Shown here one piece after another: positions 21,370-30,794 of a DNA stretch of 64,000 nt. Both the position numbers and the translations under genes were made by a program. Source of the DNA: Pusillimonas caeni (GTDB lineage: Bacteria; Pseudomonadota; Gammaproteobacteria; Burkholderiales; Burkholderiaceae_B); NCBI RefSeq assembly GCF_003545815.1, contig NZ_PDUW01000005.1, positions 186,001 to 250,000 on the forward strand, in the 5' to 3' direction. The stretch's first letter is position 1; the number at the start of each line of letters is the position of its first letter. The notes below the pieces were generated by a model. It saw only the letters and a program-made list of their open reading frames with translations. It did no database searches and was not told the origin of the DNA.

Positions 21370-22332
21370 ATGCACGCTCAGTCCAGCCCGCCACTCGACG
21401 ACACCGAGCGCGCCCTGGTTCGCCTGGCGCTTGCCGCGCGCGAGCGGGGCTACCGCTTCGTCACCCCCACGCCCGCCACGCACGAGCGCGTCAATTCTCG
21501 CCCAGGCAATCGGTGGGCCGGCGATCTGCGCGGCATACTGGGCTGGAGCCGTCCCTTCAAGGCAGAGAATCTGCCCGGCGAGCTTTTCGCACTGATGCAG
21601 CAGGCCCAAATCCTCGACTCCGCCGAGGGCGGCTGGCGAAGCCGCCTGCGCCTTTCCTCGCTCGACGGCCAACTCTACTGGCATTCCGCCTATCCGACCA
21701 CAGAAGCGGACGCGGTCTTCTTCGGGCCCGACACCTACCGCTTCGTCCAGGCCATCGGGCATTATCTGGGCAGCTGCAAGACGCCGATCGCCCGCGCCTT
21801 CGACATCGGCTGCGGCACGGGCGCCGGGGCGCTGAGCATCGCCCTGGCACGGCCCGCCGCGCAAATATGGGCCGGGGACATCAACGCCTCGGCCCTGCGG
21901 CTGGCCCGAATAAATGCCGCGGTAGCGGGGGCGGACAATATGACTGTCCGCCATAGCGACATGCTCGGCGGGGCGACGGGCGCTTTCGACCTCATCGTCG
22001 CCAACCCGCCCTATCTCAACGATTCGATGCAACGCGCCTACCGGCACGGCGGAGGCAGCCATGGCCAGAAGCTTGCCGCGGCCATGCTCGCGGCGGCGCT
22101 GCCGCGCCTGGCTCCGGGCGGCACGATGCTGCTCTATACCGGCACGGCCTTCGTCGACGGCCGCGACACCTTCCTGGAAGCGGCCAGGCGCGTGCTGGAC
22201 GATGGCTCGCACAACCGGCGATGGAGCTATCGGGAAATGGACCCCGACGTGTTCGGCGAGGAACTGGACAGCCCGGCCTACCGGGACGCGGAAAGAATAG
22301 CGGCCGTGGTGCTGCAGGTGGACAGCCGCTAG
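21370..22332 (+). CDS. class I SAM-dependent methyltransferase, HemK/PrmC-like
   Basis: Protein of 320 aa. An N-terminal ~130-residue accessory domain (RPLRFTD-like, with ...GDLRGILGWSRPFK) precedes a Rossmann methyltransferase domain. Motif I is FDIGCGTGAGALSIA, the acidic loop is WAGDINASALRLAR, and the catalytic motif IV is VANPPYLND. The NPPY motif implies methylation of an amide or amino nitrogen, as in PrmC, RlmG-like or DNA/RNA N6 enzymes. The target is unknown. It may not be functionally linked to the divergent redox gene. Confidence 0.82.
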   Translation: MHAQSSPPLDDTERALVRLALAARERGYRFVTPTPATHERVNSRPGNRWAGDLRGILGWSRPFKAENLPGELFALMQQAQILDSAEGGWRSRLRLSSLDGQLYWHSAYPTTEADAVFFGPDTYRFVQAIGHYLGSCKTPIARAFDIGCGTGAGALSIALARPAAQIWAGDINASALRLARINAAVAGADNMTVRHSDMLGGATGAFDLIVANPPYLNDSMQRAYRHGGGSHGQKLAAAMLAAALPRLAPGGTMLLYTGTAFVDGRDTFLEAARRVLDDGSHNRRWSYREMDPDVFGEELDSPAYRDAERIAAVVLQVDSR

Positions 22333-22395
22333 ATTCCGCCCCTCGAGCCCGTGAGCCGATGACGGCGATACCCGCCGGCAGGTCGAGCCGCCGGC

Positions 22396-23775
22396 TCAGT
22401 CCCGGGCGGCCGCCACGCGGTTGCGGCCGCCTTGCTTGGCCCTGTACAAGGCGCGGTCGGCTCGCCGCATGACATGCTGGTAATCGGGATGGCCGTCGTA
22501 CATGGCCACGCCTATGCTCAGCGTAAGCGACAGCTTGTGTTCGCCCGGCAGGTCGAACTGCTCGTTCTCCACCACCTGGCGCATGTTTTCGGCCACGCGC
22601 AGCGCCGCCTCTTTGTCCAGGTCGACCAGCAGCAACATGAATTCTTCGCCGCCCAGCCTGAATATGTAGTCGCCCGCCCGGCTGTTATTGCTGAGCAGGA
22701 CGGCCAGCTGCTGCAACACCAGGTCGCCGGCTTCGTGGCCATGGGTGTCGTTGATGCTCTTGAAATGGTCGACGTCCAGCGCCAGGACGGCAAAGTTGGT
22801 GTCGTGCTGGCGGGCGTAGGCCAGCTCTTTGGACAGCACCACGGGCAGGAACTTGCGGTTCAGCAAGCGGGTAAGCGCATCGCGTCCCGCCTCGAGCTCA
22901 TTGGTCTGGCGAAACATCGCCTCCAGCCCGAGGCCTATGGCCTGCGCAAGGCTGCGCAGCTCGCGCAAACGCGTCGAACGCTCCAGAGGCGTCGCGTCTT
23001 CGCGGCTGAAACCGGGTATCAGCACTTCGTCGATCGTCCGCATGGATTTGAGAATCTCCGCCACCTCGTCCATGCCTCCGAACGCGTGCGCGCCCTTGTG
23101 CCGGAACCACAGGCCGAATTCGCTCGCGCCTATGCGCGGCAACAGCGCGGCCGTCTGGCCCACGGCCAGATCGAACATCAGCTTGTTCTCCCAGTCGAGC
23201 AAGGCGGCACGCTGGCGCTGCCTTTCGGTCGCGACGTTCTGCACCACCGCGAACAGCCTGTAGGCCTCCTGGGTCCGGCTGTAGCGATCATGGGAACTGG
23301 AATAGGTCTGGCCCATGATTTCCATGGTCAGGTCCACCACCAGCTGGATCAGCCTGGCGGCCTCCAGTTGTTCCGCTTCGCTGAAGGCGCCATCGTCGTG
23401 GACGAATTGCGCGAATCGTTCTTTCAGGTGCCGGGCGCCGCGCAACACGAGATGGATCGGCACATCGATGCGCGCGTGCACCTGGCCGACGTGCTTTTGC
23501 TGCGCCACGAGCGGCTTGAGATCGTCGCCGTCGCGCGCGGCGAACACCTTGGCGATCCAGCCGCACAGCGAGCTGTGCAGCTGGGTCTTGACCTGCTCAT
23601 GCGAGATCAGCTTGGACGCCGCCGCGTCGCTCAGCAGACAGGCGTAAAAATGGTCGGCCAGCGCAACCTGGTGGCGAATGGCCAGCCCTCCCACCCGCTC
23701 GACGAGGTCGAGCGGAAAACGCTGAAGCAGCCCCCGCCATTCAAGGGCAAGCTGCTCGGTGGAAAAGCTGAACAT
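22396..23775 (-). CDS. globin-coupled heme sensor diguanylate cyclase
   Basis: Predicted oxygen-sensing c-di-GMP synthase (459 aa) of the DosC/DgcO type. Residues ~1-155 form a sensor globin; the proximal heme His is probably the one in QQKHVGQVHARIDVP. A helical middle region (~165-290) links to a GGDEF domain at ~300-455. Its active site reads GGEEF (~373), with an intact inhibitory site RAGD five residues upstream, so product inhibition is expected. The frame continues upstream to 23919, but the globin start MFSFSTEQLALEW fits best. No EAL phosphodiesterase is adjacent. Confidence 0.9.
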   Translation of the reverse strand: MFSFSTEQLALEWRGLLQRFPLDLVERVGGLAIRHQVALADHFYACLLSDAAASKLISHEQVKTQLHSSLCGWIAKVFAARDGDDLKPLVAQQKHVGQVHARIDVPIHLVLRGARHLKERFAQFVHDDGAFSEAEQLEAARLIQLVVDLTMEIMGQTYSSSHDRYSRTQEAYRLFAVVQNVATERQRQRAALLDWENKLMFDLAVGQTAALLPRIGASEFGLWFRHKGAHAFGGMDEVAEILKSMRTIDEVLIPGFSREDATPLERSTRLRELRSLAQAIGLGLEAMFRQTNELEAGRDALTRLLNRKFLPVVLSKELAYARQHDTNFAVLALDVDHFKSINDTHGHEAGDLVLQQLAVLLSNNSRAGDYIFRLGGEEFMLLLVDLDKEAALRVAENMRQVVENEQFDLPGEHKLSLTLSIGVAMYDGHPDYQHVMRRADRALYRAKQGGRNRVAAARD

Positions 23776-23950
23776 AGATCGATTCCTGGTTGATGGGCCA
23801 GACCGGCATCCGCGCCGCCGTCCGGCGACGCACGACCGGCGCCGGCTGCGGTCCGCTACCGGTTTTCTGATAAAGTCATGAGCGGCAGGACCGGACGACG
23901 TCCAGCCTGGCGCTCGCAAAGTAAAAGCATGGAATGTACAACAGGACAGA

Positions 23951-24676
23951 ATGAATCATAGCCGGATTGCGCTGATGATCTTGACTGCGGGGATGGGATT
24001 GACCGCCTGCACGAGCCCCGCGCCTGTCACCCATGGCGAAGGCCCGGCCGCGGAGGACATGTCGTTCGACCAATTGGCCCAGACCGACTTCAACCGGACG
24101 GTCACCATCGCCATGCGCGACAACCTGGACAGCCTGGCGCGTCTGCTGGAAAAATTATATCGCCGCAACCCGCGGGAATGGCGCAAGACCGGCGCGCCCG
24201 ACCTGGATGCCGCCGTCCGGCAGGGCCGCAAGGCCATCGAGTCGGGCCACACTCCCGCCGACCTGCAGGGCCTGCGCGATATCCAGATACTGTCGGTGTC
24301 GCTCGATCCGCAATATCAAGGCGACCGGGTCGCCGCCTTCGTGCTGGGCCTGGCCGACATGGTCATCCAGTCGCACGGCGGCAAGACGCGCTTCTACGTG
24401 TCGGACGTGCTCGACGCCCGGCGTGTCTACAACGCCGCCCGCAACGTGGAGATCGCCGCATGGCTGCTGGCCAGCCGCCGCGACGAACACGGCAACCTCC
24501 TGCTGCTGGCCAACGAGATGTCCGACGAAGCCACCAACCTGAGCTTCGAGCGTGAATTCGGCCAGTTGGTCGGCAGGCTCGACCTGGTGGCCAACCTGTT
24601 GGACGAGAACGTGCGCCGCGTGGGCATCAACTACATGCAGGGCCTGCTGTTCTTCAACTTCCTGCCGGTTCGCTGA
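23951..24676 (+). CDS. uncharacterised lipoprotein
   Basis: Protein of 241 aa with a signal peptide and lipobox (MGLTAC, Cys at ~20). The mature part is mostly alpha-helical and charged, without a domain I recognise. Notable stretches are LLEKLYRRNPREWRKTG, an amphipathic segment VAAFVLGLADMVIQS, and a C-terminal INYMQGLLFFNFLPVR. It is divergent from the diguanylate cyclase across ~175 bp and monocistronic. A periplasmic or outer-membrane location is expected; the function is unknown. Confidence 0.7.
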   Translation: MNHSRIALMILTAGMGLTACTSPAPVTHGEGPAAEDMSFDQLAQTDFNRTVTIAMRDNLDSLARLLEKLYRRNPREWRKTGAPDLDAAVRQGRKAIESGHTPADLQGLRDIQILSVSLDPQYQGDRVAAFVLGLADMVIQSHGGKTRFYVSDVLDARRVYNAARNVEIAAWLLASRRDEHGNLLLLANEMSDEATNLSFEREFGQLVGRLDLVANLLDENVRRVGINYMQGLLFFNFLPVR

Positions 24677-24868
24677 GCCGGCGCACCACGGAAGGCAAGG
24701 TCTCCGCCGGTCACCCCGCCCGCCGCGGCCTTCATGTCAACAAGTGTCAATTTCAGGGGCCGCAAGAGCGGTCCGCCCCCATCGCGTGGATAGAATCGCT
24801 TCGACCGAGCCGCAGGAAGCCCTGCAGACCGCGGCCTTTTCACACCAACCATCACACGCGAGACAATC

Positions 24869-25612
24869 ATGAGCTTGACGAAACGCACGCTGGCCGAACT
24901 CATCGGCACATTCTGGCTGGTATTGGGCGGCTGCGGCAGCGCCGTGCTGGCCGCCGGATTTCCCGAACTGGGCATCGGCTTTGCCGGAGTGGCCCTGGCA
25001 TTCGGCCTGACCGTACTCACCATGGCCTACGCAATCGGCCATATATCGGGCTGCCACCTGAACCCCGCCGTATCCATCGGCCTGGCGGCCGGAGGGCGCT
25101 TCGACGCCAGGGAGCTGCCCGCCTACATCATCGCGCAGGTGATCGGCGCCACCATCGCCGCCGCCGTGCTCTATGTCGTTGCCAGCGGCCAGGAAGGCTT
25201 CAGCCTTGCCGGCGGCCTGGCCTCGAACGGCTACGGCGAGCACTCGCCCGGACAGTACTCCCTGTGGGCGGGCCTGATCATCGAGATCGTGCTGACCGCG
25301 GCTTTTCTGTTCGTCATCATGGGAGCGACCGACAGGCGCGCCCCGGCCGGGTTCGCGCCCATCGCCATCGGCCTGTGCCTGACCCTGATCCACCTGATTT
25401 CCATTCCCGTCACCAACACCTCGGTCAACCCGGCGCGAAGCACGGGGCCGGCCCTGATCGTCGGCGACTGGGCGCTGGACCAGCTGTGGCTGTTCTGGCT
25501 TGCCCCCATCGTAGGCGGCATCCTGGGCGGCGTCTTGTATCGCTGCGTGTGCGAACCCCGAAGCGGCGCCGCACCCGCGGGCCAGCACAACGAAAGCCCC
25601 GCGACGGCATAA
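24869..25612 (+). CDS. aqpZ: aquaporin Z
   Basis: Water channel of the MIP family: 247 aa, six TMs with two half-helices carrying the NPA motifs ([11 protein letters not shown] and [12 protein letters not shown]). The aromatic/arginine filter matches the narrow, water-selective type (Arg after the second NPA). The C-terminal ~15 residues are hydrophilic. It is monocistronic, with a terminator at its end. Confidence 0.95.
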   Translation: MSLTKRTLAELIGTFWLVLGGCGSAVLAAGFPELGIGFAGVALAFGLTVLTMAYAIGHISGCHLNPAVSIGLAAGGRFDARELPAYIIAQVIGATIAAAVLYVVASGQEGFSLAGGLASNGYGEHSPGQYSLWAGLIIEIVLTAAFLFVIMGATDRRAPAGFAPIAIGLCLTLIHLISIPVTNTSVNPARSTGPALIVGDWALDQLWLFWLAPIVGGILGGVLYRCVCEPRSGAAPAGQHNESPATA

Positions 25613-25631
25613 GCCCGCCGCCGGGCTTTCT
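25611..25631 (+). terminator. short intrinsic terminator after aqpZ
   Basis: AAGCCCG and CGGGCTT form a 7-bp stem with a 4-base loop, followed by TCTT. A longer alternative pairing uses GAAAGCCC (25592-25599) with GGGCTTTC. It sits between convergent aqpZ and yceI. Confidence 0.55.
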
Positions 25632-25645
25632 TCGGGGCCGTCCGG

Positions 25646-26224
25646 TTACTGCTGCTGGACGGCCTCGATCTGTATCAGCAGCCGCACGTCGTCGGGCACG
25701 CCCATGTCGATGCCCCAGTTCATGCCCCATTGGCTGCGCTTGATGGTGGTTTCGAAGTCTCCGCCGCACACCGGCGCCTTCAGGACCGGCTGGTCGTAGC
25801 AGTTGAAGCGCTTGCCCTCGAGCGTGACCGGATGAGTCTGGCCCAACAGCGTCAATTCGCCCTCGATCGATTTGAGCTCATCGCCCTCGAACTTGAACGA
25901 CTTGTTGACGAAGGTGGCCTCGGGATGCTTGGCCACGTCGAAGAAATCCGCGCTCTTCAGGTGCTTGTCGAAGTCGGGCACCCCTGAACTGATGGAGGAC
26001 GCATCGATGGCCATTTCGGCGCGGCCCTGGCCGGCCTGCCTGTCGAGCTCCACGAATCCCTTGATGGTGTCGAAGCGCGCGCGCACGGTCGACGTGTTGA
26101 AGTGCGTCACTTCGAACGTGACGAAGGTGTGGTCGGGGTCGACCTCGTAGCGCAAGGGCGCGGCGTGGGCGCTGCCGGCCGCGGCAATGGCCGCCGCGGC
26201 AAGGACGCTGGCAACAATCTTCAT
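25646..26224 (-). CDS. YceI-family periplasmic lipocalin-like protein
   Basis: Secreted 192-aa protein. The signal peptide (ASVLAAAAIAAAGSAHA) is followed by a YceI beta-barrel that begins YEVDPDHTFVTFEVTHF and ends with the typical SQWGMNWG segment and DVRLLIQIEA. The family binds polyisoprenoids or ubiquinone-like lipids in the periplasm; the ligand here is unknown. Two cysteines (NCYDQPVLKAPVCGG) may form a disulphide. It is monocistronic. Confidence 0.9.
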   Translation of the reverse strand: MKIVASVLAAAAIAAAGSAHAAPLRYEVDPDHTFVTFEVTHFNTSTVRARFDTIKGFVELDRQAGQGRAEMAIDASSISSGVPDFDKHLKSADFFDVAKHPEATFVNKSFKFEGDELKSIEGELTLLGQTHPVTLEGKRFNCYDQPVLKAPVCGGDFETTIKRSQWGMNWGIDMGVPDDVRLLIQIEAVQQQ

Positions 26225-26368
26225 GATGGCTCCTGTTCAATATGCGGGGGAAAACTACGTCCGATACAGACAATGTCCGCAGCGGAACGTTCAAGCTATT
26301 GTCAGCATAAACGATGGCTGCCCGCCTTGATGGGCATCAAAAGGCCTATTGATGCTAAAAGGACAGGC

Positions 26369-27148
26369 CTAAAGCTTCCAGTCGTAGTCGATCGTGAGGG
26401 GAGCGTGGTCGCTGAACCATTGCTCTTTGTAGATGGAGGCCTGCCTTGCCGCCGACGCGATGTCGCGCGTGGCGATCTGGTAGTCGATGCGCCAGCCGAC
26501 GTTCTTTGCCCTGGCCTGGCCGCGATTGCTCCACCACGTATAGGCGTCGCCCGTCGCCTCGGGATACAGCGACCGATACACGTCCACCCAGCCCAGCTCG
26601 TCGAAGACCCGCGTCAGCCAGGCGCGCTCCTCGGGCAGGAAACCGCTGTTCTTGAGATTGCCTTTCCAGTTCTTCAGGTCGATTTCCTTGTGGGCGATGT
26701 TCCAGTCGCCGCACAGGATTACCTGGCAGCCGCGCCGGGCCAGATCGTGCAGGTGGCCGAAGAAATGTTCCATGAAGGCGAATTTGGCGGTCTGGCGATG
26801 TTCGCCGCTGGAGCCCGAAGGCAGGTAGACGGAAATCAGCGCCAGCTTGTCGTAGACCAGCTCCAGATAGCGGCCTTCGGCATCGATTTCCGGCACGCCC
26901 AGCCCTTCGATCACGTCGTTGGGTTCGTGACGGGCGTAGACGCCGACTCCGCTGTAGCCCTTTTTCTCGGCGTAATGAAAGTAGCCCTTGCAATCCGGCA
27001 GCGCCAGCATGTCGGGAGTCATGTTGGCCGCCTGGGCCTTGAGTTCTTGAAGGCAGATGAAATCGGCGTTCTGCTCGGCCGCCCAGGGCAGGAAACCCTT
27101 GCTGGTCGCGGAACGGATTCCATTCAGATTGGCGGAAATTACACGCAT
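26369..27148 (-). CDS. xthA: exodeoxyribonuclease III
   Basis: AP endonuclease and 3'-5' exonuclease of base-excision repair; 259 aa. The EEP fold shows the metal ligands in ISANLNGIRSA and ICLQELKA, the catalytic GDWNIAHKEIDLKNW, and the terminal SDHAPLTIDYD. The start MRVISANLNG is chosen over an in-frame ATG four codons upstream. Confidence 0.96.
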   Translation of the reverse strand: MRVISANLNGIRSATSKGFLPWAAEQNADFICLQELKAQAANMTPDMLALPDCKGYFHYAEKKGYSGVGVYARHEPNDVIEGLGVPEIDAEGRYLELVYDKLALISVYLPSGSSGEHRQTAKFAFMEHFFGHLHDLARRGCQVILCGDWNIAHKEIDLKNWKGNLKNSGFLPEERAWLTRVFDELGWVDVYRSLYPEATGDAYTWWSNRGQARAKNVGWRIDYQIATRDIASAARQASIYKEQWFSDHAPLTIDYDWKL

Positions 27149-27262
27149 GACATCACCCAAACTTTAAAGACAGACAAAATAACGCCGGAATTCCGGTATA
27201 TCGTAGCGGCCGCGCAGGACCGTGCTGGCGAGCCGCTCTTGCCGCCCGCCGTGCACCGCGGC

Positions 27263-28477
27263 TCAGGCAGCCGCCTCGTCGGTGCTATCGAGGCCGCGGA
27301 TATCGCGGCGCTTCCACCATAACAGCACCAGGCCGGGCACGGCGATCAGCACCGTCAGAATGAAGAACGTGGGCCACCCCAGATTCTCGACCAGGGGCGG
27401 GGTCAGCGGGCCCGCCAGATAAGTGCGGCCCACCGCCGACAGGGCGGACAGCAAGGCGAACTGGGTGGCGGAAAAACGCTGATTGCACAGAGCCATCAGC
27501 AGCGCCACGAAGGCGGCCGTGCCCAGCCCGCCGCAGATGTTCTCGACGCCCACCACCACGGCCATGGAATACAGATGGGGCGGTGTGACCGCCAGCACCC
27601 AATAGCCGAAGTTGGACACGGCCTGCAGCAGGCCGAAGCACATCAGCGAGCGATAAAGCCCCATGCGCGACATCAGGGCCCCGCCCGCCAGCGCGCCCAC
27701 TATCGTGGCGGCCAGGCCGAATATCTTGTTGACCATGCCGACTTCTTCGGTGCTGAAGCCGGCGCCCCGCAGCAGGAAGGTGGTGGACAGCGCTCCGGCG
27801 AAGGCGTCGCCCAGTTTGTACAGCACGATCAGCAGCAGAATCATGAGCGCGCTGCGGCGGCTGAAGAATTCGGCCAGGGGCTGGACCACCGCCTGCCCGA
27901 GCGTGCGCGGCGGCTGCGCCACCACTTCGGGCTCCGGGGCCAGCAGAGTCGCCACGGCGCAGACCAGCATGAAGGCGCCCATGAGCATATAGGTGTGCTC
28001 CCATCCCAGCCAGGTTCCGGCCAGCACCAGGGCCAGTCCGCCCGAGACGATCATGGCCAGCCTGTAGCCCAGCACCTTCAGTGCCGCCCCCGCCGCCCGT
28101 TCGCTGTCGCGCAGCACGTCGGTGCTGTAGGCGTCGAAGGCGATGTCCTGAGTGGCCGACAGAAAAGCCACCAGCACCGCCAGCAGCGCCAGCCAGCCCA
28201 AGTTGTTCGCGGGCGACAGCAGGCCCATGCAGGCAATGGAAAGCGCCAGCAGCACCTGGCAGCAGAACATCCAGCTGCGCCGGCGTCCGAGAAAGGGCGG
28301 CGCATAGCGGTCCACCAGCGGCGCCCACAGAAACTTGAGCGTGTAGGCCGTGCCCACCAGGGTGAGAAAACCGATGTTCTGCAGCGATACGCCCGCAACG
28401 GTGGCCCAGGCCTGCAGGGTGCCGCTGGTGAGCGCCAGCGGCAGGCCGCTGGCAAAGCCCAGCACCAGCAGCGGCAT
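27263..28477 (-). CDS. ampG: AmpG-like muropeptide/MFS permease
   Basis: Major facilitator superfamily protein (404 aa, about 12 TMs) of the AmpG family, which imports anhydromuropeptides for wall recycling. The N-terminal LGFASGLPLALTSGTLQAW and LKFLWAPLVDRY are typical. Conservation seems to begin ~14 codons before this ATG (IASLTNVYASPRV is in frame), but no ATG, GTG or TTG exists between the metW stop and 28477. Either the ATG is the real start or a rare codon (CTG at ~28505) is used. metW ends 70 bases upstream on the same strand, so the gene may be co-transcribed with metXW. Confidence 0.85.
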   Translation of the reverse strand: MPLLVLGFASGLPLALTSGTLQAWATVAGVSLQNIGFLTLVGTAYTLKFLWAPLVDRYAPPFLGRRRSWMFCCQVLLALSIACMGLLSPANNLGWLALLAVLVAFLSATQDIAFDAYSTDVLRDSERAAGAALKVLGYRLAMIVSGGLALVLAGTWLGWEHTYMLMGAFMLVCAVATLLAPEPEVVAQPPRTLGQAVVQPLAEFFSRRSALMILLLIVLYKLGDAFAGALSTTFLLRGAGFSTEEVGMVNKIFGLAATIVGALAGGALMSRMGLYRSLMCFGLLQAVSNFGYWVLAVTPPHLYSMAVVVGVENICGGLGTAAFVALLMALCNQRFSATQFALLSALSAVGRTYLAGPLTPPLVENLGWPTFFILTVLIAVPGLVLLWWKRRDIRGLDSTDEAAA

Positions 28478-28547
28478 GACGCGCGGGCTGGCATAGACGT
28501 TGGTCAGTGAAGCGATGGTCGCCCCCGGAATTGAATTTGGATTGTTC

Positions 28548-29219
28548 TTACTTCGCCGCCATGGGCGATTCGAAGCGGTAAACAGCCAGCGTGCTGCGCC
28601 AGCCCGCCAGGAACTTTACCTCTTTTCCGCCATTGAAAGTGGCCAGGTGGGTGATGCGCAGCTTGAGCTTGGCCGCCAGCGCCTCGAAGTCCTTCAGAGT
28701 GCACAGGTGGATATTGGGCGTGTCGTACCATTGGTAGGGCATCTCGCCGGTGACCGGCATGCGTCCGCGCAGGATGGAAAAGCCGTGCGGCCAGTAGCCG
28801 AAATTGGGAAACGACACGATGCCGTAGCGGGCCACCCGCGCCATCTCTCTCAGGATGTGCTCGGTGTGATGCATGGCTTGCAGCGTCTGGGACAACACCA
28901 CCGAGTCGAACTGCTGGTCGTCGAACAGCGCCAGGCCTTCTTCGAGGTTCTGCTGTATGACCCTGACCCCGCGCCGCACGGCGCTGATGACTCGCGCGTC
29001 GTCGAACTCGACCCCCGCGCCCTCCACCTGCTTCTGGTCGCGCAGATACGCCAGCAGCGTGCCGTCGCCGCAGCCCAGGTCCAGAACCCGGCTGCCGGAG
29101 TCTATCCAGCTTGCGATGCGGGCCAGGTCGGGGCGTATGGCTCGCGTGGCCGCTTGGCTCGGCGCTTCGTCGGCGCGCCGCAGCGCGTCCCGCGCGGCAA
29201 GGGTGCGTGTCTCGCTCAT
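28548..29219 (-). CDS. metW: methionine biosynthesis protein MetW
   Basis: Partner of MetX: 223-aa class I methyltransferase fold with [15 protein letters not shown]. In proteobacteria with this pair, MetW is needed for MetX acyltransferase activity. The start overlaps the metX stop by four bases, so synthesis is coupled and both genes fall under the riboswitch upstream of metX. Confidence 0.93.
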   Translation of the reverse strand: MSETRTLAARDALRRADEAPSQAATRAIRPDLARIASWIDSGSRVLDLGCGDGTLLAYLRDQKQVEGAGVEFDDARVISAVRRGVRVIQQNLEEGLALFDDQQFDSVVLSQTLQAMHHTEHILREMARVARYGIVSFPNFGYWPHGFSILRGRMPVTGEMPYQWYDTPNIHLCTLKDFEALAAKLKLRITHLATFNGGKEVKFLAGWRSTLAVYRFESPMAAK

Positions 29220-30526
29220 GCCAGCACCCCGTTCACCGCTTGCCGCCCGGGCAGGCCCAGTTGGGCCGCGATACGGTCATAGTAGCCCTGCACCACCGCA
29301 TGGTATCGCGGATCTCCCTGCAGGAAGGCATCATGCCCGTGGGGAGCGTCGATCTCGGCATAGGTGACCGGCGTCCGGTTCTTAAGCAGCGCTTCCACGA
29401 TTTCTCGCGACCGCGCAGGGGGAAAGCGCCAGTCGGTGCTGAACGACACCAGCAGGAATTCGGCGCTGGCAACGGCGAGCGCCTTGGCCAGATCGCCGCC
29501 ATGGGCGCGCGAAGGATCGAAATAGTCCAGGGCGCGCGTGATCAGCAGGTAGGTGTTGGCGTCGAAATAAGTGGAGAATTTCTCGCCCTGATAGCGCAGA
29601 TAGGACTCAACCTCGAACTCGACGTCGTAGCCGTAATGGTATTCGCCATTCTGCGCCGGCGAACGCTGTGTGCGCCCGAACTTGGCCGCCATGTCGTCGT
29701 CTGAAAGATATGTAATGTGGCCTATCATGCGGGCCACCGACAAACCCTTTCTGGGCACGGTGCCATGGGCGTAGTAATCGCCCCCATGGAAGTCGGGGTC
29801 AGAAATAATGGCCCGCCGCGCCACTTCGTTGAAACCGATGTTCTGGGCCGAAAGCCGCGGCGTGCTGGCGATGACGATGCAGTGCGCTATGCGTTCGGGG
29901 CAGGTGATGGCCCATCCCAGCGCCTGCATCCCGCCCAGCGACCCGCCCATCACGGCGGCGAACTTCTCGATGCCGAAGTGATCGGCCAGGCGAACCTGGG
30001 CCAGCACCCAGTCTTTGACTGTCAGCATGGGGAAGGCCGCCCCCCAGGGCTTGCCGGTGTCCGGATTGATGCTGGCCGGCCCGGTCGACCCGAAGCATGA
30101 ACCGATGTTGTTGACGCCGATCACGAAAAATCGGTCGGTGTCCACGGCCTTGCCCGGACCGACCATATTGTCCCACCAGCCTATGTCCTTGGGATTGTCG
30201 GCGGACATGCCCGCCACGTGGTGCGAGGCATTGAGCGCATGGCAGATAAGCACCGCGTTGTTGCGCTCGGCATTGAGCATGCCATAGGTCTCGACGGCGA
30301 GTTCGTAGCACGGCAGCACCTGGCCGCTGCTTAGCTGCAGCGGTTCGTTGAAGGCGATGAAGCGGGGAGAAACCAGGCCGACGGACCCCGGCGGGACTGC
30401 CACGGGCTGGACGGCGCCGGACAGGCTGGCTCCGGGCGGCGGTGTTCCGTGCTGAACGCCCTGGGACGGCGCCGGATCGGAATATGTGGATGCGTCGGTT
30501 TCGGTAGAAGTATGCAACGGGACCAT
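29216..30526 (-). CDS. metX: homoserine O-acyltransferase MetX
   Basis: Activates homoserine for methionine synthesis (acetyl or succinyl donor; proteobacterial MetX paired with MetW often uses succinyl-CoA, not decidable here). Alpha/beta-hydrolase of 436 aa, with the nucleophile Ser in [12 protein letters not shown] (~195), [12 protein letters not shown] before the Asp, and the final His in [10 protein letters not shown]. There is an unusual ~48-residue Pro/Ser/Thr-rich N-terminal extension before [10 protein letters not shown]. The ATG sits four bases after the riboswitch ribosome-site strand, so the extended start is supported. Confidence 0.94.
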   Translation of the reverse strand: MVPLHTSTETDASTYSDPAPSQGVQHGTPPPGASLSGAVQPVAVPPGSVGLVSPRFIAFNEPLQLSSGQVLPCYELAVETYGMLNAERNNAVLICHALNASHHVAGMSADNPKDIGWWDNMVGPGKAVDTDRFFVIGVNNIGSCFGSTGPASINPDTGKPWGAAFPMLTVKDWVLAQVRLADHFGIEKFAAVMGGSLGGMQALGWAITCPERIAHCIVIASTPRLSAQNIGFNEVARRAIISDPDFHGGDYYAHGTVPRKGLSVARMIGHITYLSDDDMAAKFGRTQRSPAQNGEYHYGYDVEFEVESYLRYQGEKFSTYFDANTYLLITRALDYFDPSRAHGGDLAKALAVASAEFLLVSFSTDWRFPPARSREIVEALLKNRTPVTYAEIDAPHGHDAFLQGDPRYHAVVQGYYDRIAAQLGLPGRQAVNGVLA

Positions 30527-30530
30527 GCGG

Positions 30531-30586
30531 ACCTCTTTAGCTGGATTTATCAGGCGCCCGCAAGCGGATCAGGCAAATCGGCGCCA
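30531..30586 (-). ncRNA. SAM-II type riboswitch controlling metXW
   Basis: Reading the minus strand, a GGCGCC strand is followed by GATTT, a loop ending CTTGC, the partner GGGCGCC, then TGATAAATCCAGCTAAAGAGG. This order (stem, GAUUU, stem partner, GAUAAAU..AGCUAAA, purine-rich ribosome site) matches the SAM-II class. The AAAGAGG Shine-Dalgarno of metX lies inside the pseudoknot strand, so SAM binding would block translation. Confidence 0.85.
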
Positions 30587-30599
30587 CAAACATCGCCTT

Positions 30600-30608
30600 A
30601 TTCTAGCA
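30600..30608 (-). promoter_or_regulatory. metX: extended -10 promoter for the riboswitch-metXW transcript
   Basis: On the minus strand the sequence reads TGCTAGAAT, an extended -10 element (TGn followed by TAGAAT) with no good -35. Transcription would begin about seven bases later, just ahead of the riboswitch. Confidence 0.45.
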
Positions 30609-30725
30609 CCAAGCGCCCCGCCGCCGGCCGATGCGCCGCTTGTCGATCCCGACCGGGCCCCGGATGTCCCGCTTTGGCGCGACGTGCTTTTGTCCGCGCC
30701 GGATTTACCCGTTCGCATAAAATTG

Positions 30726-30743
30726 ATACATTTAAATATGTAT
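30726..30743. promoter_or_regulatory. AT-rich inverted repeat upstream of the LuxR-type gene
   Basis: ATACAT and ATGTAT are exact inverted arms around six AT-rich bases, ~50 bp before the LuxR-type start, in an AT-rich island. It may be a regulator-binding site. The rest of the ~210 bp between the riboswitch promoter and the LuxR-type gene shows nothing recognisable. Confidence 0.35.
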
Positions 30744-30794
30744 AGCAATAAAAAGTTGGACGGCGTTTTTTTGCCGCAGAACGGAGGACACTGA

